A stretch of DNA of 64,000 nucleotides from JAWVFM01 sp963841455 (lineage in GTDB: Bacteria; Actinomycetota; Thermoleophilia; Solirubrobacterales; 70-9): positions 57,579 through 121,578 of the forward strand of contig CAWJCU010000004.1 of NCBI GenBank assembly GCA_963841455.1, read 5' to 3'. Shown here one piece after another: positions 16,646-25,273 of this stretch (within the stretch, counting starts at the first letter, position 1; every line of letters begins with the position of its first letter). The notes under the pieces were generated by a model. That model was not told the origin of the DNA, did not search any database, and saw only the letters and a list, made by a program, of their open reading frames with translations. Both the position numbers and the translations under genes were made by a program.

Positions 16646-17802
16646 GCGAGCACGTTTCCGAGCGGCGCCGCGAGCGGCGCCAGGCGCTCGCGCGCCGCCG
16701 AGTCGCGTCCCGCCGTCGCCGGGCCCTAGGCGTCCTCGCGGTCGCGGCACTCACTGTCGGCGCCGTCGTCGGCGCCGGCACGTCCGATGGCGACGGCTCG
16801 AACCTCCCCCACCTCACAAACCCCCAACTCGCCGGCATCAGGGTCGTCACCGGCTTTCACGGCAAGCACCCGCCGAAAACGGTCCGCCGCCTCATCGCCG
16901 CCGGGCGGATCTCGGGGGTGATCCTCTTCGCGGACAACTTCGACTCCGCCTCGGAAGCGCGCCGGCTCGTCCGCGGGCTTCAGCGGATCAAGCGCCCGCC
17001 CGGGCTCCGCACGCCGCTCCTCGTGATGATCGACCAGGAGGGCGGGCTCGTGAGGAGGCTGCCCGGCCCGCCGTCGGGCTCGGCCGAGGCGATGGGGCGC
17101 CACGGGGCGGCCTACGTTCAGCGTCAGGGGTCGAAAACCGGCCGCCTCCTGCGCCGCGCGGGTGTCAACGTCGACCTCGCGCCGGTGCTCGACGTCGCCC
17201 GCCCCGGCAGCGCCATCGGCGCCGAGCACCGCTCCTTCGGTGAGAGCGCGGGCCGGGTCTCGAGCCGCGCGAACGCGTTCGCGGCCGGTCTCAAGGCCCG
17301 CGGAGTCGGCGCGACCGCGAAGCACTTCCCGGGCCTCGGCGCGGCGCGTGCGAACACCGACGTCGCCGTTCAGAGGATCAGGATCCCGACCCGCAAGCTC
17401 CGCTCGATCGACGAGTGGCCCTATCACCGCTTCATCGCGAACGAGGGTCCGATGGTGATGCTCTCGATGGCCATCTACCCTCACCTCTCCCCGGTGCCGG
17501 CGGCAATCGCAGGGCGCATCGCAACCGGCGAGCTTCGCCACCGGCTCGGCTTCCAGGGCGTCTCCATCACCGACGCGCTCGACACCACGGCCGCGCGCGC
17601 CGTCGGAGGCCCCGCGCGCCTCGCCGACCTCGGTGCGACGGCGGGCACGGACCTCCTGCTCTACAGCTCGCCCGCCGACGCGCTCACGGCGACCAAGGAG
17701 CTCACCCATGGACTTCGCAAGCGCCGCTTCGACCTCGCCGGCTTCCACCGCTCCGAGCGCCGGGTGCTGGCGCTGCGCGCTTCCCTCAGTAGAAGCGGCT
17801 AG
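16642..17802 (+). CDS. Glycoside hydrolase family 3 (beta-N-acetylhexosaminidase, NagZ-like)
   Basis: 386 residues from a GTG overlapping the previous stop. A very basic start (ERRRERRQALARRR) precedes the TM anchor ALGVLAVAALTVGAVVG, so the enzyme is probably membrane-attached outside. The GH3 barrel shows LLVMIDQEGGLVRRLPG, LRRAGVNVDLAPVLDV, the KHFPGLG motif (binding/acid dyad region of NagZ-type enzymes) and SITDALDTTAAR with the nucleophile Asp. Such enzymes remove N-acetylglucosamine from peptidoglycan fragments. The C-terminal GH3 domain of larger enzymes is absent. Confidence 0.88.
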   Translation: MSEHVSERRRERRQALARRRVASRRRRALGVLAVAALTVGAVVGAGTSDGDGSNLPHLTNPQLAGIRVVTGFHGKHPPKTVRRLIAAGRISGVILFADNFDSASEARRLVRGLQRIKRPPGLRTPLLVMIDQEGGLVRRLPGPPSGSAEAMGRHGAAYVQRQGSKTGRLLRRAGVNVDLAPVLDVARPGSAIGAEHRSFGESAGRVSSRANAFAAGLKARGVGATAKHFPGLGAARANTDVAVQRIRIPTRKLRSIDEWPYHRFIANEGPMVMLSMAIYPHLSPVPAAIAGRIATGELRHRLGFQGVSITDALDTTAARAVGGPARLADLGATAGTDLLLYSSPADALTATKELTHGLRKRRFDLAGFHRSERRVLALRASLSRSG

Positions 17803-18386
17803 TCGCCCTCGGGCGAGGGCGCAATCTCACCGCGACCTGCCTGCTGGAGGTCACGCGGCAGCCGTACGCCGAGTCGTCGGGCGACCACCTCGAGGCGGAT
17901 CCGCCAGGCGATGATGGCCGCCCGCTGGCGATCGGCGGTGTGCGGCAGGTCGGCGAAGTCGCGGTCGGGAAGCGCCGCGGTGAGGGTGCTCAGGTAGGAG
18001 TCCTCGAGGACGTAGGTGTGCGCGTACGCCGCCTGGGCCGCCGCGATCGAGCTCGGCACCGGGCGGACCGCCGCCACCTCGGCCGCGTAGCGGGCGAAGC
18101 GGCGCTCGAGGCGCCCGAAGCGCCGCTGTACCTCCCTCGGCCCGATGCGGTGGTCGTGGTAGGCGCCGAGGATCGGGTCGGCCTCGTCGAGAAGGTCGTT
18201 GACGTCGAGGCGGAGGGGCTCGATCCTTGTGAGGTAGGCGTGGAGTGCGGGTGCCTGCGGCGGCGTTGCCGAGTCGCTGGTGGTGCCGCCGCTGCCGCCG
18301 CAGGCAGCGAGGAAGAGGGCAATGGAGGCGCCGGCGGCCACCGCAATGGCCCGACCGACTCCGCCGAACGTCCCGGAGTCCTTCAT
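17799..18386 (-). CDS. Lipoprotein of unknown function
   Basis: 195 residues. Lipobox LFLAACGG follows a hydrophobic leader, so it should be lipid-anchored. The mature part is mostly helical (LDVNDLLDEADPILGAYHDHRI, RRFGRLERRFARYAAEVAAV). Related proteins are found only as hypotheticals in actinobacteria. Its end overlaps the GH3 stop by four bases, convergently. Confidence 0.7.
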   Translation of the reverse strand: MKDSGTFGGVGRAIAVAAGASIALFLAACGGSGGTTSDSATPPQAPALHAYLTRIEPLRLDVNDLLDEADPILGAYHDHRIGPREVQRRFGRLERRFARYAAEVAAVRPVPSSIAAAQAAYAHTYVLEDSYLSTLTAALPDRDFADLPHTADRQRAAIIAWRIRLEVVARRLGVRLPRDLQQAGRGEIAPSPEGD

Positions 18387-18434
18387 ATCCGATGGTGTTT
18401 GGGACGTTCGGGCGGGAAGGGGCGGCTCAGTAGC

Positions 18435-18629
18435 TCAGTAGCCGTAGCCGCCGCTGTTGCCGCCGCCGCTCGACGTGGTCGTGGTCGGCGTCGTTGTGCT
18501 CGTCGACGTCGAGGTCGGGGTCGAGGCGGCGCTCGAGCTGGAGCCGCCGCTCGAGCCACAGCCCGCCGCGGTCACGGCCAGGGCTGCAACTGCGCCGAGG
18601 GCGGCCAATCGAACCTTCATGCTGTTCAT
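18435..18629 (-). CDS. Small Ser/Thr-rich lipoprotein
   Basis: 64 residues from ATG 18629, which follows AAGGAGATAG at ideal spacing. Lipobox AVTAAGCGSS; everything after the cysteine is low-complexity Ser/Thr/Gly (STSTSTTTPTTTTSSGGG) ending GGYGY. Possibly a surface filler peptide. No domain. Confidence 0.6.
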   Translation of the reverse strand: MNSMKVRLAALGAVAALAVTAAGCGSSGGSSSSAASTPTSTSTSTTTPTTTTSSGGGNSGGYGY

Positions 18630-18702
18630 CTCTATCTCCTTCGTCGCTAACCCGGATACGGCCACCGCCCCATCCGGGGTTCAACGGCGATAATCGCGGA
18701 AG

Positions 18703-19170
18703 ATGAAGCGAGCGAACGTCTTCACCTCCAGATACGAGTACGACGATGCCGACCCGGAGGGCTGGCGCTGCGCCGTGGCCTTCGTCGGCAAGGAGGTGGG
18801 CGGCGAGGGGCTCGCGGTCAAGTCGTACGAGATGCCGCCGGGCGAGAGCCTCTGCCCCTACCACTACGAGTACGAGGAGGAGTGGCTGCTGGTGCTCGAC
18901 GGGGCCGTCGTCGTCAGGACCCCCGAGGGCGAGGACGAGCTGAACCGCGGCGACATCGTCCGGTTCCCGCCGGGCCCCGAGGGAGCCCACAAGGCGACCA
19001 ACCGCGGCGACGAGACGGCCCGCATCCTGATGTTCTCGAGCGCGCGCGAGCCCGCGGTGGCCGTGTATCCCGACTCCGACAAGATCGGCGTGTGGCCCGG
19101 CAACCCCGACGACAAAGTGATGCTGCGGCGCGCCGACGGCAGCGTCGACTACTACGACGGGGAGACCTAG
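18703..19170 (+). CDS. Cupin domain protein
   Basis: 155 residues. Cupin motif 1 is PPGESLCPYHYEYEEEWLLVLDGAVVVRT, where a His/Glu metal set is partly changed to YHYEYEEEW. Motif 2 is GDIVRFPPGPEGAHKATNRGDETARILMFSS with the expected G-D, P and His. Homologues bind a sugar or small acid. The gene begins a tight run with the DksA-like gene, which starts at the base after its stop. Confidence 0.85.
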   Translation: MKRANVFTSRYEYDDADPEGWRCAVAFVGKEVGGEGLAVKSYEMPPGESLCPYHYEYEEEWLLVLDGAVVVRTPEGEDELNRGDIVRFPPGPEGAHKATNRGDETARILMFSSAREPAVAVYPDSDKIGVWPGNPDDKVMLRRADGSVDYYDGET

Positions 19171-19533
19171 ATGAGTGAGCAGCGGCCTGACATCGACGAG
19201 CACCGCGCCCGCGAGCTCCTCGCCCGCGAGCGGGAGCGGATCGAGAGCTCCCTTGCCGATCATCGGCGAGTTCGGGCGAGCGAGGTCGACGAGGTGGGCA
19301 TCGAGCCGGATCCCGAGGACCAGGGCGAGGAGATCGAGCAGGAGCAGGTCGACGACGCGCTCATCGAGCGGCTCGAGGCCGAGCTGGCCGCCGTCGAGCG
19401 CGCCGAGGCACGGCTCGCCGAGGGCAGCTACGGGCTGTCGATCGAAAGCGGCGAGCCGATCCCGGCCGCGCGACTCGAGGCGATTCCCTGGGCGGAGCGA
19501 ACCGCCGAGGAGCAGGAGCGCCACGGACCCTAG
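19171..19533 (+). CDS. TraR/DksA-like protein lacking the zinc-finger cysteines
   Basis: 120 residues. A coiled-coil N-terminal part (ARELLARERERIESSLADH) with an acidic middle (EPDPEDQGEEIEQEQVDD) is followed by LAEGSYGLSIESGEPIPAARLEAIPWAERT. That end matches the DksA C4 finger YGxCxxCGEPIPxxRLEAxP in every landmark except that the cysteines are replaced by Leu and Ser, and no later cysteines exist. It may still reach the RNA polymerase secondary channel without zinc. This cysteine-less form is known in actinobacteria. Confidence 0.75.
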   Translation: MSEQRPDIDEHRARELLARERERIESSLADHRRVRASEVDEVGIEPDPEDQGEEIEQEQVDDALIERLEAELAAVERAEARLAEGSYGLSIESGEPIPAARLEAIPWAERTAEEQERHGP

Positions 19534-19543
19534 GCCGCATAGG

Positions 19544-21364
19544 GCGCGCCGCGAGGACCTCCGCAATCTGGCGATCATCGCCCACGTCGACCACGGCAAG
19601 ACGACCCTCGTCGACGCGATGCTCTGGCAGTCCGGAGCCTTCCGAAGCGGTCAGGACGTCGCCGAGCGCGTGATGGACTCGATGGACCTGGAGCGCGAGA
19701 AGGGCATCACGATCCTCGCCAAGAACACCGCCGTCCGCTATCGAGAGACCAAGCTCAACATCGTCGACACCCCGGGGCATGCGGACTTCGGCGGCGAGGT
19801 CGAGCGTGGGCTGACGATGGTCGACGGCGCGCTGCTGCTCGTAGACGCGTCGGAGGGCCCGCTTCCACAGACCCGCTTCGTCCTGCGCAAGGCGCTGGAG
19901 GCGAGGCTGCCGCTGATCCTCGTCGTCAACAAGGTCGATCGCCCGGATGCCCGGATCGGTGCCGTCGTCGAAGAGGTCTACGAGCTCTTCCTCGACCTCG
20001 ACGCCGACGAGGAGCAGATCGACTTCCCGATCGTCTACACGAACGCGCGGGCCGGCTGGGCATCCCTCGAGCAGGACGCCGAGGGAACGGATCTGGTGCC
20101 TCTCCTGGACCTCATCATCGAGCGCATCCCCGCCCCCGAGTACGACCCGGACCACCCGCTTCAGGCGCAGGTGACGAACCTCGACGCCTCCCCCTATCTG
20201 GGCCGATTGGCGCTCTGCCGGGTGCGCCACGGAACGATTCGCGCCGGCCAGCAGGTTGCCTGGTGCCGCGCCGACGGCGCGATCCGCCGCGCGACCGTGG
20301 GTGAGCTCTTCGTCACGGACGCCCTCGAGCGGGTCAGCGCCGAGGAGGCCGGGGCCGGCGAGATCATCGCCGTCGCGGGAATCCCCGAGGTGACGATCGG
20401 CGAGACGCTTGCCGATCCGGACGATCCCCGCCCGCTGCCCGTGATCTCGGTCGACGAGCCGTCGCTGGCGATAGTCGTCGGGGCCAACACCTCCCCCCTC
20501 GCTGGGCGGAGCGGCAGCAAGCTGACCGCTCGCCAGATCCGCGCCCGCCTCGACCAGGAGCTGGTCGGGAACGTCTCGATTCGCGTTCGCGATACCGATC
20601 GACCAGACACGTGGGAGGTCCACGGGCGGGGCGAGCTCCAGCTGGTCGTCCTTCTGGAGCTGATGCGCCGCGAGGGGTTCGAGCTCACCGCCGGGCAGCC
20701 GCGGGTACTGACCCGGGAGATCGACGGGACCCTCCACGAGCCGGTCGAGCGCCTGGCCATCGACGTCCCAGAGGACTACATCGGCGTCGTCACCCAGCTA
20801 TTGGCGCTGCGAAAGGGCCGGCTCGTGCAGATGGTCAACCACGGAACCGGTTGGGCGCGCCTCGACTACCGGGTCTCGGCTCGCGGGCTGCTCGGCTTCC
20901 GGACGGAGTTCGTGACCGAGACCCGCGGCACCGGCATCCTCCACCACGTCTTCGACGGCTGGGAGCCGTGGGCGGGTGAGCTCCGCGCCCGCCCGACAGG
21001 CGCCCTCGTCGCCGACCGCGGCGGCACCGCCGCCAGCTTCGCGCTGTTCGGCCTCCAGGAGCGCGGAACCCTGTTCATCGCTCCAGGCGAGGAGGTCTAC
21101 GAAGGCATGATCGTCGGCGAGAACGCCCGCGCGCAGGACCTCGACGTCAACCCGACGAAGGAGAAGCACCAGACCAACGTCCGCGCCGCGAGCGCCGACC
21201 TCCTCGTGCGCCTCGTTCCCCCCCGCCGCCTCTCGCTCGACCAGGCGCTGGAGTTCCTCCACACCGACGACTGCGTCGAGGTCACGCCCGATGCGATCCG
21301 CCTGCGCAAGGTCGAGCTCGACAAGACGAGCAGGGCGAAGCTGGCGCGACGCGCCCGAGCCTGA
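19544..21364 (+). CDS. typA: Translational GTPase TypA/BipA
   Basis: About 606 residues, the normal BipA length. GTPase motifs: G1 IIAHVDHGKTTLVDAML, G3 VDTPGHADFGGEVER, G4 VVNKVDRPDAR. EF-G-like domains II, III and V follow, then the BipA-specific C-terminal domain (RGTLFIAPGEEVYEGMIVGENAR, DLDVNPTKEKHQTNVR). It acts on the 30S/70S ribosome under stress and in 50S assembly. Oddity: there is no ATG, GTG or TTG near the expected start; RREDLRNLAIIAHV is preceded by GCG at 19544 where a GTG is expected. I give that codon as start, assuming a base error. Confidence 0.9.
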   Translation, partial: ARREDLRNLAIIAHVDHGKTTLVDAMLWQSGAFRSGQDVAERVMDSMDLEREKGITILAKNTAVRYRETKLNIVDTPGHADFGGEVERGLTMVDGALLLVDASEGPLPQTRFVLRKALEARLPLILVVNKVDRPDARIGAVVEEVYELFLDLDADEEQIDFPIVYTNARAGWASLEQDAEGTDLVPLLDLIIERIPAPEYDPDHPLQAQVTNLDASPYLGRLALCRVRHGTIRAGQQVAWCRADGAIRRATVGELFVTDALERVSAEEAGAGEIIAVAGIPEVTIGETLADPDDPRPLPVISVDEPSLAIVVGANTSPLAGRSGSKLTARQIRARLDQELVGNVSIRVRDTDRPDTWEVHGRGELQLVVLLELMRREGFELTAGQPRVLTREIDGTLHEPVERLAIDVPEDYIGVVTQLLALRKGRLVQMVNHGTGWARLDYRVSARGLLGFRTEFVTETRGTGILHHVFDGWEPWAGELRARPTGALVADRGGTAASFALFGLQERGTLFIAPGEEVYEGMIVGENARAQDLDVNPTKEKHQTNVRAASADLLVRLVPPRRLSLDQALEFLHTDDCVEVTPDAIRLRKVELDKTSRAKLARRARA

Positions 21365-21371
21365 CTGGGCC

Positions 21372-22091
21372 CTAGGCCGAGCGACGCCGGAGCGCCTCGA
21401 GGTCGAGCACCGTGATCCGCCGCCGCTCGGTGACGACCCAGCCGACCTTTCGCAGCGTGCCGAGCGCCTTCGAGACCGCCTCGCGGGAGGCGCCGGTCCA
21501 GCTCGCGAGCTCCTCCTGGGAGAGGGGCAGGCCCACGCGGATGCCCCGCGTCGCCGGCTCGCCGTAGCGCTCGGCGAGCTCGACCAGCCGGGCCGCGACC
21601 CGTCCGACCGTGTCGTGAGCGGCGAACTCCACGCGCTTGCGGTCGGCGTCGCGAAGGCGGCGGCTCAGCATCCTCAGCAGCAAGAGCGCCACGTCGGGGT
21701 GGGCGATCAGGAACGAGCGGAAATCGTTGGCCGCCAGGGCGAGCGCCTCGACCGGCTCGATCGCCTCGACCGTGGCCGAGCGGGGCTCGCCGTCGATCGC
21801 CGAGAGCTCGCCGAGCATGTCGCCCGGGCCGCGGAAGGCCAGCACGATCTCGCGGCCCTCCTCGGTGGTGGTCGAGACCTTGACCCGCCCCGAGAGCAGG
21901 ATCACCACCCGATCGGAGGTGCCGCCCTCGTGGAAGATCGCCTGGCCCTTGCGAAAGCGCCTGTTGATGCCGCGCTCGTGAAGCGCCTCGAGCTGCTCGG
22001 GATCGAGTACGCCGAGGAAGCCGATCGCCGGATCGTCATCCGGCCAGGAGCTGCTCACGGGCGCGACCCTAACCGGTAATTCGACACTCAC
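21372..22091 (-). CDS. Crp/Fnr family transcriptional regulator
   Basis: 239 residues from GTG 22091 (GTG 22058 is an alternative). The cyclic-nucleotide-binding domain shows FRKGQAIFHEGGTSDRVVILLSGRVKV, GDMLGELSAIDGEPRSATVEAIE (the phosphate-binding cassette, with R before SATVEA as in cAMP binders). The C-terminal winged helix is LPLSQEELASWTGASREAVSKALGTLRKVGWV. It is divergent from the hydrolase/glycosyltransferase operon at 22148, only 56 bases away, and may control it. Confidence 0.9.
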   Translation of the reverse strand: MSVELPVRVAPVSSSWPDDDPAIGFLGVLDPEQLEALHERGINRRFRKGQAIFHEGGTSDRVVILLSGRVKVSTTTEEGREIVLAFRGPGDMLGELSAIDGEPRSATVEAIEPVEALALAANDFRSFLIAHPDVALLLLRMLSRRLRDADRKRVEFAAHDTVGRVAARLVELAERYGEPATRGIRVGLPLSQEELASWTGASREAVSKALGTLRKVGWVVTERRRITVLDLEALRRRSA

Positions 22092-22147
22092 GCAGGGCGG
22101 AGCAATCCGCGGACCTCGCCCTATCGAACGTGAGAAGGTTGACGCTA

Positions 22148-23097
22148 GTGGCCATCGCGACGACATCCACCGACGCCGTCAAGCCCGAGCCAACGCGGGC
22201 CCGCTACCCCGACGAGACGGGATTCGTGGAGCGCGACGGCGTCAGGACCTTCTACGAGGTCTACGGCGGGGGCGAGCCGACGCTGTTGCTGCTTCCCACC
22301 TGGTCGCTCGTCCACTCCCGCTTCTGGAAGGCGCAGATCCCCTATCTGGCGCGCCACTTCCGGGTCGTCACCTTCGACGGGCGCGGCAACGGCCGCTCGG
22401 ACCGGCCGCAGAGCGACGCCGCATACTCGCCGAACGAGTTCGCCGAGGACGCGCTGGCGGTGATGGACGCCACCGGCACGGAGTCGGCGATCACCGTCTC
22501 GGCGTCCGCGGGGACGATGTGGAACCTCTTCCTGGCGAGCCAGAGCCCGGAGCGCGTCGACGCGGCGGTGTTCATCGGGCCGCTCTTCCCGGTCACGGGC
22601 CGGTTCCCGGAATGGTCCCGCCAGCGCCTGCTGGAGCCTCGCTCCAGCTACGAGGGGGCCGAGCGCTACAACCTCCACCACATCCGCGACGACCTCGCGG
22701 GCTTCGCGCGAGTGGTGGGCGGAGCTCGCCCTGCCGGAGCCCCACTCGACGATGCAGATCGAGTACACGGTCGAGTGGGCGCTCACCTCCGACGGCCGAG
22801 ACCATCGCCCACACCCTCGGGGCACCGGAGCTGCTCGGCGTCGACACGATGGCCGAGGTGTTCGCGACCCTCGGGCCGATGCTCCAGGGGATGGCCGAGG
22901 CCGTTCAATGCCCCGTCCTCGTGCTCGAGGGTGAGCTCGACGCCATCACGCCGCCCGACTGGGCGCGAGCGCTCGCCGACACCACCGGCGGCGAGTACCG
23001 GGAGCTTCCCGGGGTCGGCCACGCGACCGGCCGCAAGCCCATCCCATTCAACCTCGCGATCGCCGCCTTCGCGCGGCGGGTTCGAAAGGAGCCATAG
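22148..23097 (+). pseudogene. Alpha/beta-hydrolase (paralogue 1 of 3), frameshifted twice
   Basis: GTG 22148 has AGAAGG nine bases upstream. The start ARYPDETGFVERDGVRTF is shared with the paralogues at 24314 and 25270. The oxyanion/cap region LLLPTWSLVHSRFW and nucleophile elbow TVSASAGTMWN (Ser in SxSxG) are intact. One-base shifts near 22710 and 22795 interrupt it; across them the text reads WWAELALPEPHSTMQIEYTV and ETIAHTLGAPELLGV. The acid GELDAITP and His GVGHATGRK are present, ending at 23097. So the ancestral enzyme had a full triad. The next gene starts at the very next base. Confidence 0.8.
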
Positions 23098-24303
23098 ATG
23101 CCAGGCAAGCGCGTTCTCTTCGTCTCTTCGCCGATCGGCCTCGGCCACGCGCAGCGCGACGTCGCGATCGCGAAGGAGCTGCGCGCCCTCGTTCCCGACC
23201 TCGAGATCGACTGGCTGGCGCAGGACCCCGTCACGCGCGTCCTCGAGGCCGAGGGCGAGCGCATCCATCCCGCCTCCGAGCACCTGGCGAGCGAGTCCGG
23301 GCACTTCGAGTCGGAGTCGGCCGAGCACGACCTGCAGTGCTTCCAGACCTACCGGCGGATGGACGAGATCCTGGTCGCGAATTTCATGCTCTTCCACGAT
23401 GTGGTGAGCGAGGAGAGCTATGACCTCTGGATCGCCGACGAGGGCTGGGAGATCGATCACTTCCTCCACGAGCACCCCGAGCTCAAGAAGGCCAACTACG
23501 CCTGGCTCACGGACTTCGTCGGCTTCCTGCCGATGCCCGACGGCGGGGAGCGCGAGGCGTTCCTGACCGCCGACTACAACGCGGAGATGGTCGAGCACAT
23601 CGACGACCACCCGCAGGTGCGGGACCGCTCGATTTTCGTGGGCAACCCGGAGGACATCGTCGACGAGCGCCTAGGCCCCGACCTGCCGATGATCCGTGAG
23701 TGGACCGAGCAGCACTTCGACTTCTCGGGCTACGTGACGGGCTTCGACCCCGCCGAGCTCGGCGACCGCAACGCCCTTCGCGATGAGCTGGGCTACCGCG
23801 ACGACGAGAAGGTCTGCATCGTCACCGTCGGTGGCTCCGGGGTCGGCGAGACGCTGCTGCGCCGCGTGATCGAGGCCCACCCGGCCGCGAAGCGCGCGGT
23901 GCCCGAGCTGCGGATGATCGTCGTCGCCGGGCCGCGCATCGACCCCGACTCGCTGCCCTATCTCGACGGCCTCGAGGTCCGGCCCTACGTCCACAACCTC
24001 TACCGGCACCTCGCCGCCTGCGACCTCGCGGTCGAGCAGGGCGGGCTCACGACGTCGATGGAGCTGACGGCCAACCGCCGCCCTTTCATCTACTTCCCGC
24101 TCAAGCACCACTTCGAGCAGAACTTCCACGTTCACCACCGCCTCGAGCGCTACGGCGCCGGGCGGAAGATGGACTACGACGACTCGCCGCCGGACGCGAT
24201 CGCGGAGGCGATCGCACAGGAGATCGGCCGCGAGGTCGACTACATGCCGGTCGAGACCGACGGCGCCCGCCGCGCGGCCGAGCGCCTGGCCGAAATGGTC
24301 TGA
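23098..24303 (+). CDS. MGT/UGT-like glycosyltransferase (GT1/GT28 fold)
   Basis: 401 residues. N-terminal Rossmann start RVLFVSSPIGLGHAQRDVAIAKEL is the acceptor-domain loop of GT-B enzymes (GxGHxxR). C-terminal donor site: VCIVTVGGSGVG, then VRPYVHNLYRHLAACDLAVEQGGLTTSMELTANRRPFIYFPLKHHFEQNFHV, close to the UGT/MurG donor motif. The donor sugar and acceptor cannot be told. Zero-base spacing to the upstream hydrolase and ten bases to the next hydrolase argue for one transcript and a shared substrate. Confidence 0.88.
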   Translation: MPGKRVLFVSSPIGLGHAQRDVAIAKELRALVPDLEIDWLAQDPVTRVLEAEGERIHPASEHLASESGHFESESAEHDLQCFQTYRRMDEILVANFMLFHDVVSEESYDLWIADEGWEIDHFLHEHPELKKANYAWLTDFVGFLPMPDGGEREAFLTADYNAEMVEHIDDHPQVRDRSIFVGNPEDIVDERLGPDLPMIREWTEQHFDFSGYVTGFDPAELGDRNALRDELGYRDDEKVCIVTVGGSGVGETLLRRVIEAHPAAKRAVPELRMIVVAGPRIDPDSLPYLDGLEVRPYVHNLYRHLAACDLAVEQGGLTTSMELTANRRPFIYFPLKHHFEQNFHVHHRLERYGAGRKMDYDDSPPDAIAEAIAQEIGREVDYMPVETDGARRAAERLAEMV

Positions 24304-24313
24304 GGCGCTTGCG

Positions 24314-25273
24314 ATGAGCGAGCCGACGCGAGCGCGCTACCCCGACGAGACCGGGTTCGTCGAGCGCGACGGGGTCCGCACCTTCTACGAGGTCTACGGA
24401 GAAGGCGACACGACGATTCTCCTGCTGCCCGCGTGGTGCGTCGTGTACTCGCGACTGTGGAAGGGGCAGATTCCGTATTTCGCGCGGCACCATCGCGTGG
24501 TCGCCTTCGACGGGCGCGGGAACGGTCGCTCGAGCCGCCCGACCGACCCGGCCGCGTACTGCGACGACGAGATCGTCGCCGACACGATCGCCGTGCTGGA
24601 CGCGACCGGCACGGACCGGGCCGTCGTCGTCGGTGTCTCGGCGGGCGGATGGTGGGGGCCGCTGCTGGCCGGCCTGCACCCCGACCGCTTCGAGGGCGCC
24701 GTGTTGATCTGCCCCGCGAGCGCGCTGGGTGATCCGAACCCCGACCGCGTTGCGGCAGCCGCCTCGTTCGACCAACCGGGGTCGGGCGACGATGGCTGGG
24801 TCGGAAAGTGGAATCGCGAGTACTGGCTCAGCGATTTCGAGGGGTTCGTCGACTTCTTCGCTCACCGCATCCACACCGAGCGACACTCGACGAGGCAGCT
24901 CGAGGACATGACCTCGTGGATGCTCGGGACCTCCGGCGAGGTGCTCGCGGCGACGGTCGACTCCCCGGGGTGGACCGGACTCGAGGCGGAGGGAGCCCGC
25001 CGCCTTCCCGACGACCCCGATCGCGGGCGCATCCTCGAGCTCTACGACCGCGTCGCCTGCCCGACGCTGGTGATCCACGGCGACTCCGACGCCGTCATCC
25101 CGCTGACGAAGGGCGAGGCCGTCGCTGAGGCGATCGGGGCCCGCCTCGTGGTCCTCGAGGGCTCCGGGCACGCCCCCGAGGCGCGCATCCCGGTCAAGGT
25201 CAACCTCCTGATCCGAGAGTTCGTCGAGTCGCTGCCGGCGCGGGCGGAGCCGAGGGCCGCAGCCGCCGCGTGA
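24314..25273 (+). CDS. Alpha/beta-hydrolase (paralogue 2 of 3), intact triad
   Basis: 319 residues. Start TRARYPDETGFVERDGVRTFYEVYG is nearly identical to paralogue 1. Nucleophile elbow VVGVSAGGWW (GxSxG), acid LVIHGDSDAVIP, His EGSGHAPEARIP, all in the canonical order, so it should be an active esterase, lipase or haloperoxidase-like hydrolase. A cap insertion of about 70 residues (WNREYWLSDFEGFVDFFAHRI) lies between Ser and Asp. Its stop overlaps the GTG of paralogue 3. Confidence 0.9.
   Translation: MSEPTRARYPDETGFVERDGVRTFYEVYGEGDTTILLLPAWCVVYSRLWKGQIPYFARHHRVVAFDGRGNGRSSRPTDPAAYCDDEIVADTIAVLDATGTDRAVVVGVSAGGWWGPLLAGLHPDRFEGAVLICPASALGDPNPDRVAAAASFDQPGSGDDGWVGKWNREYWLSDFEGFVDFFAHRIHTERHSTRQLEDMTSWMLGTSGEVLAATVDSPGWTGLEAEGARRLPDDPDRGRILELYDRVACPTLVIHGDSDAVIPLTKGEAVAEAIGARLVVLEGSGHAPEARIPVKVNLLIREFVESLPARAEPRAAAAA

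Noticed and set aside
19361..20737. Long open frame antisense to typA
   Set aside because: No family pattern; the + strand GTPase motifs are unambiguous.
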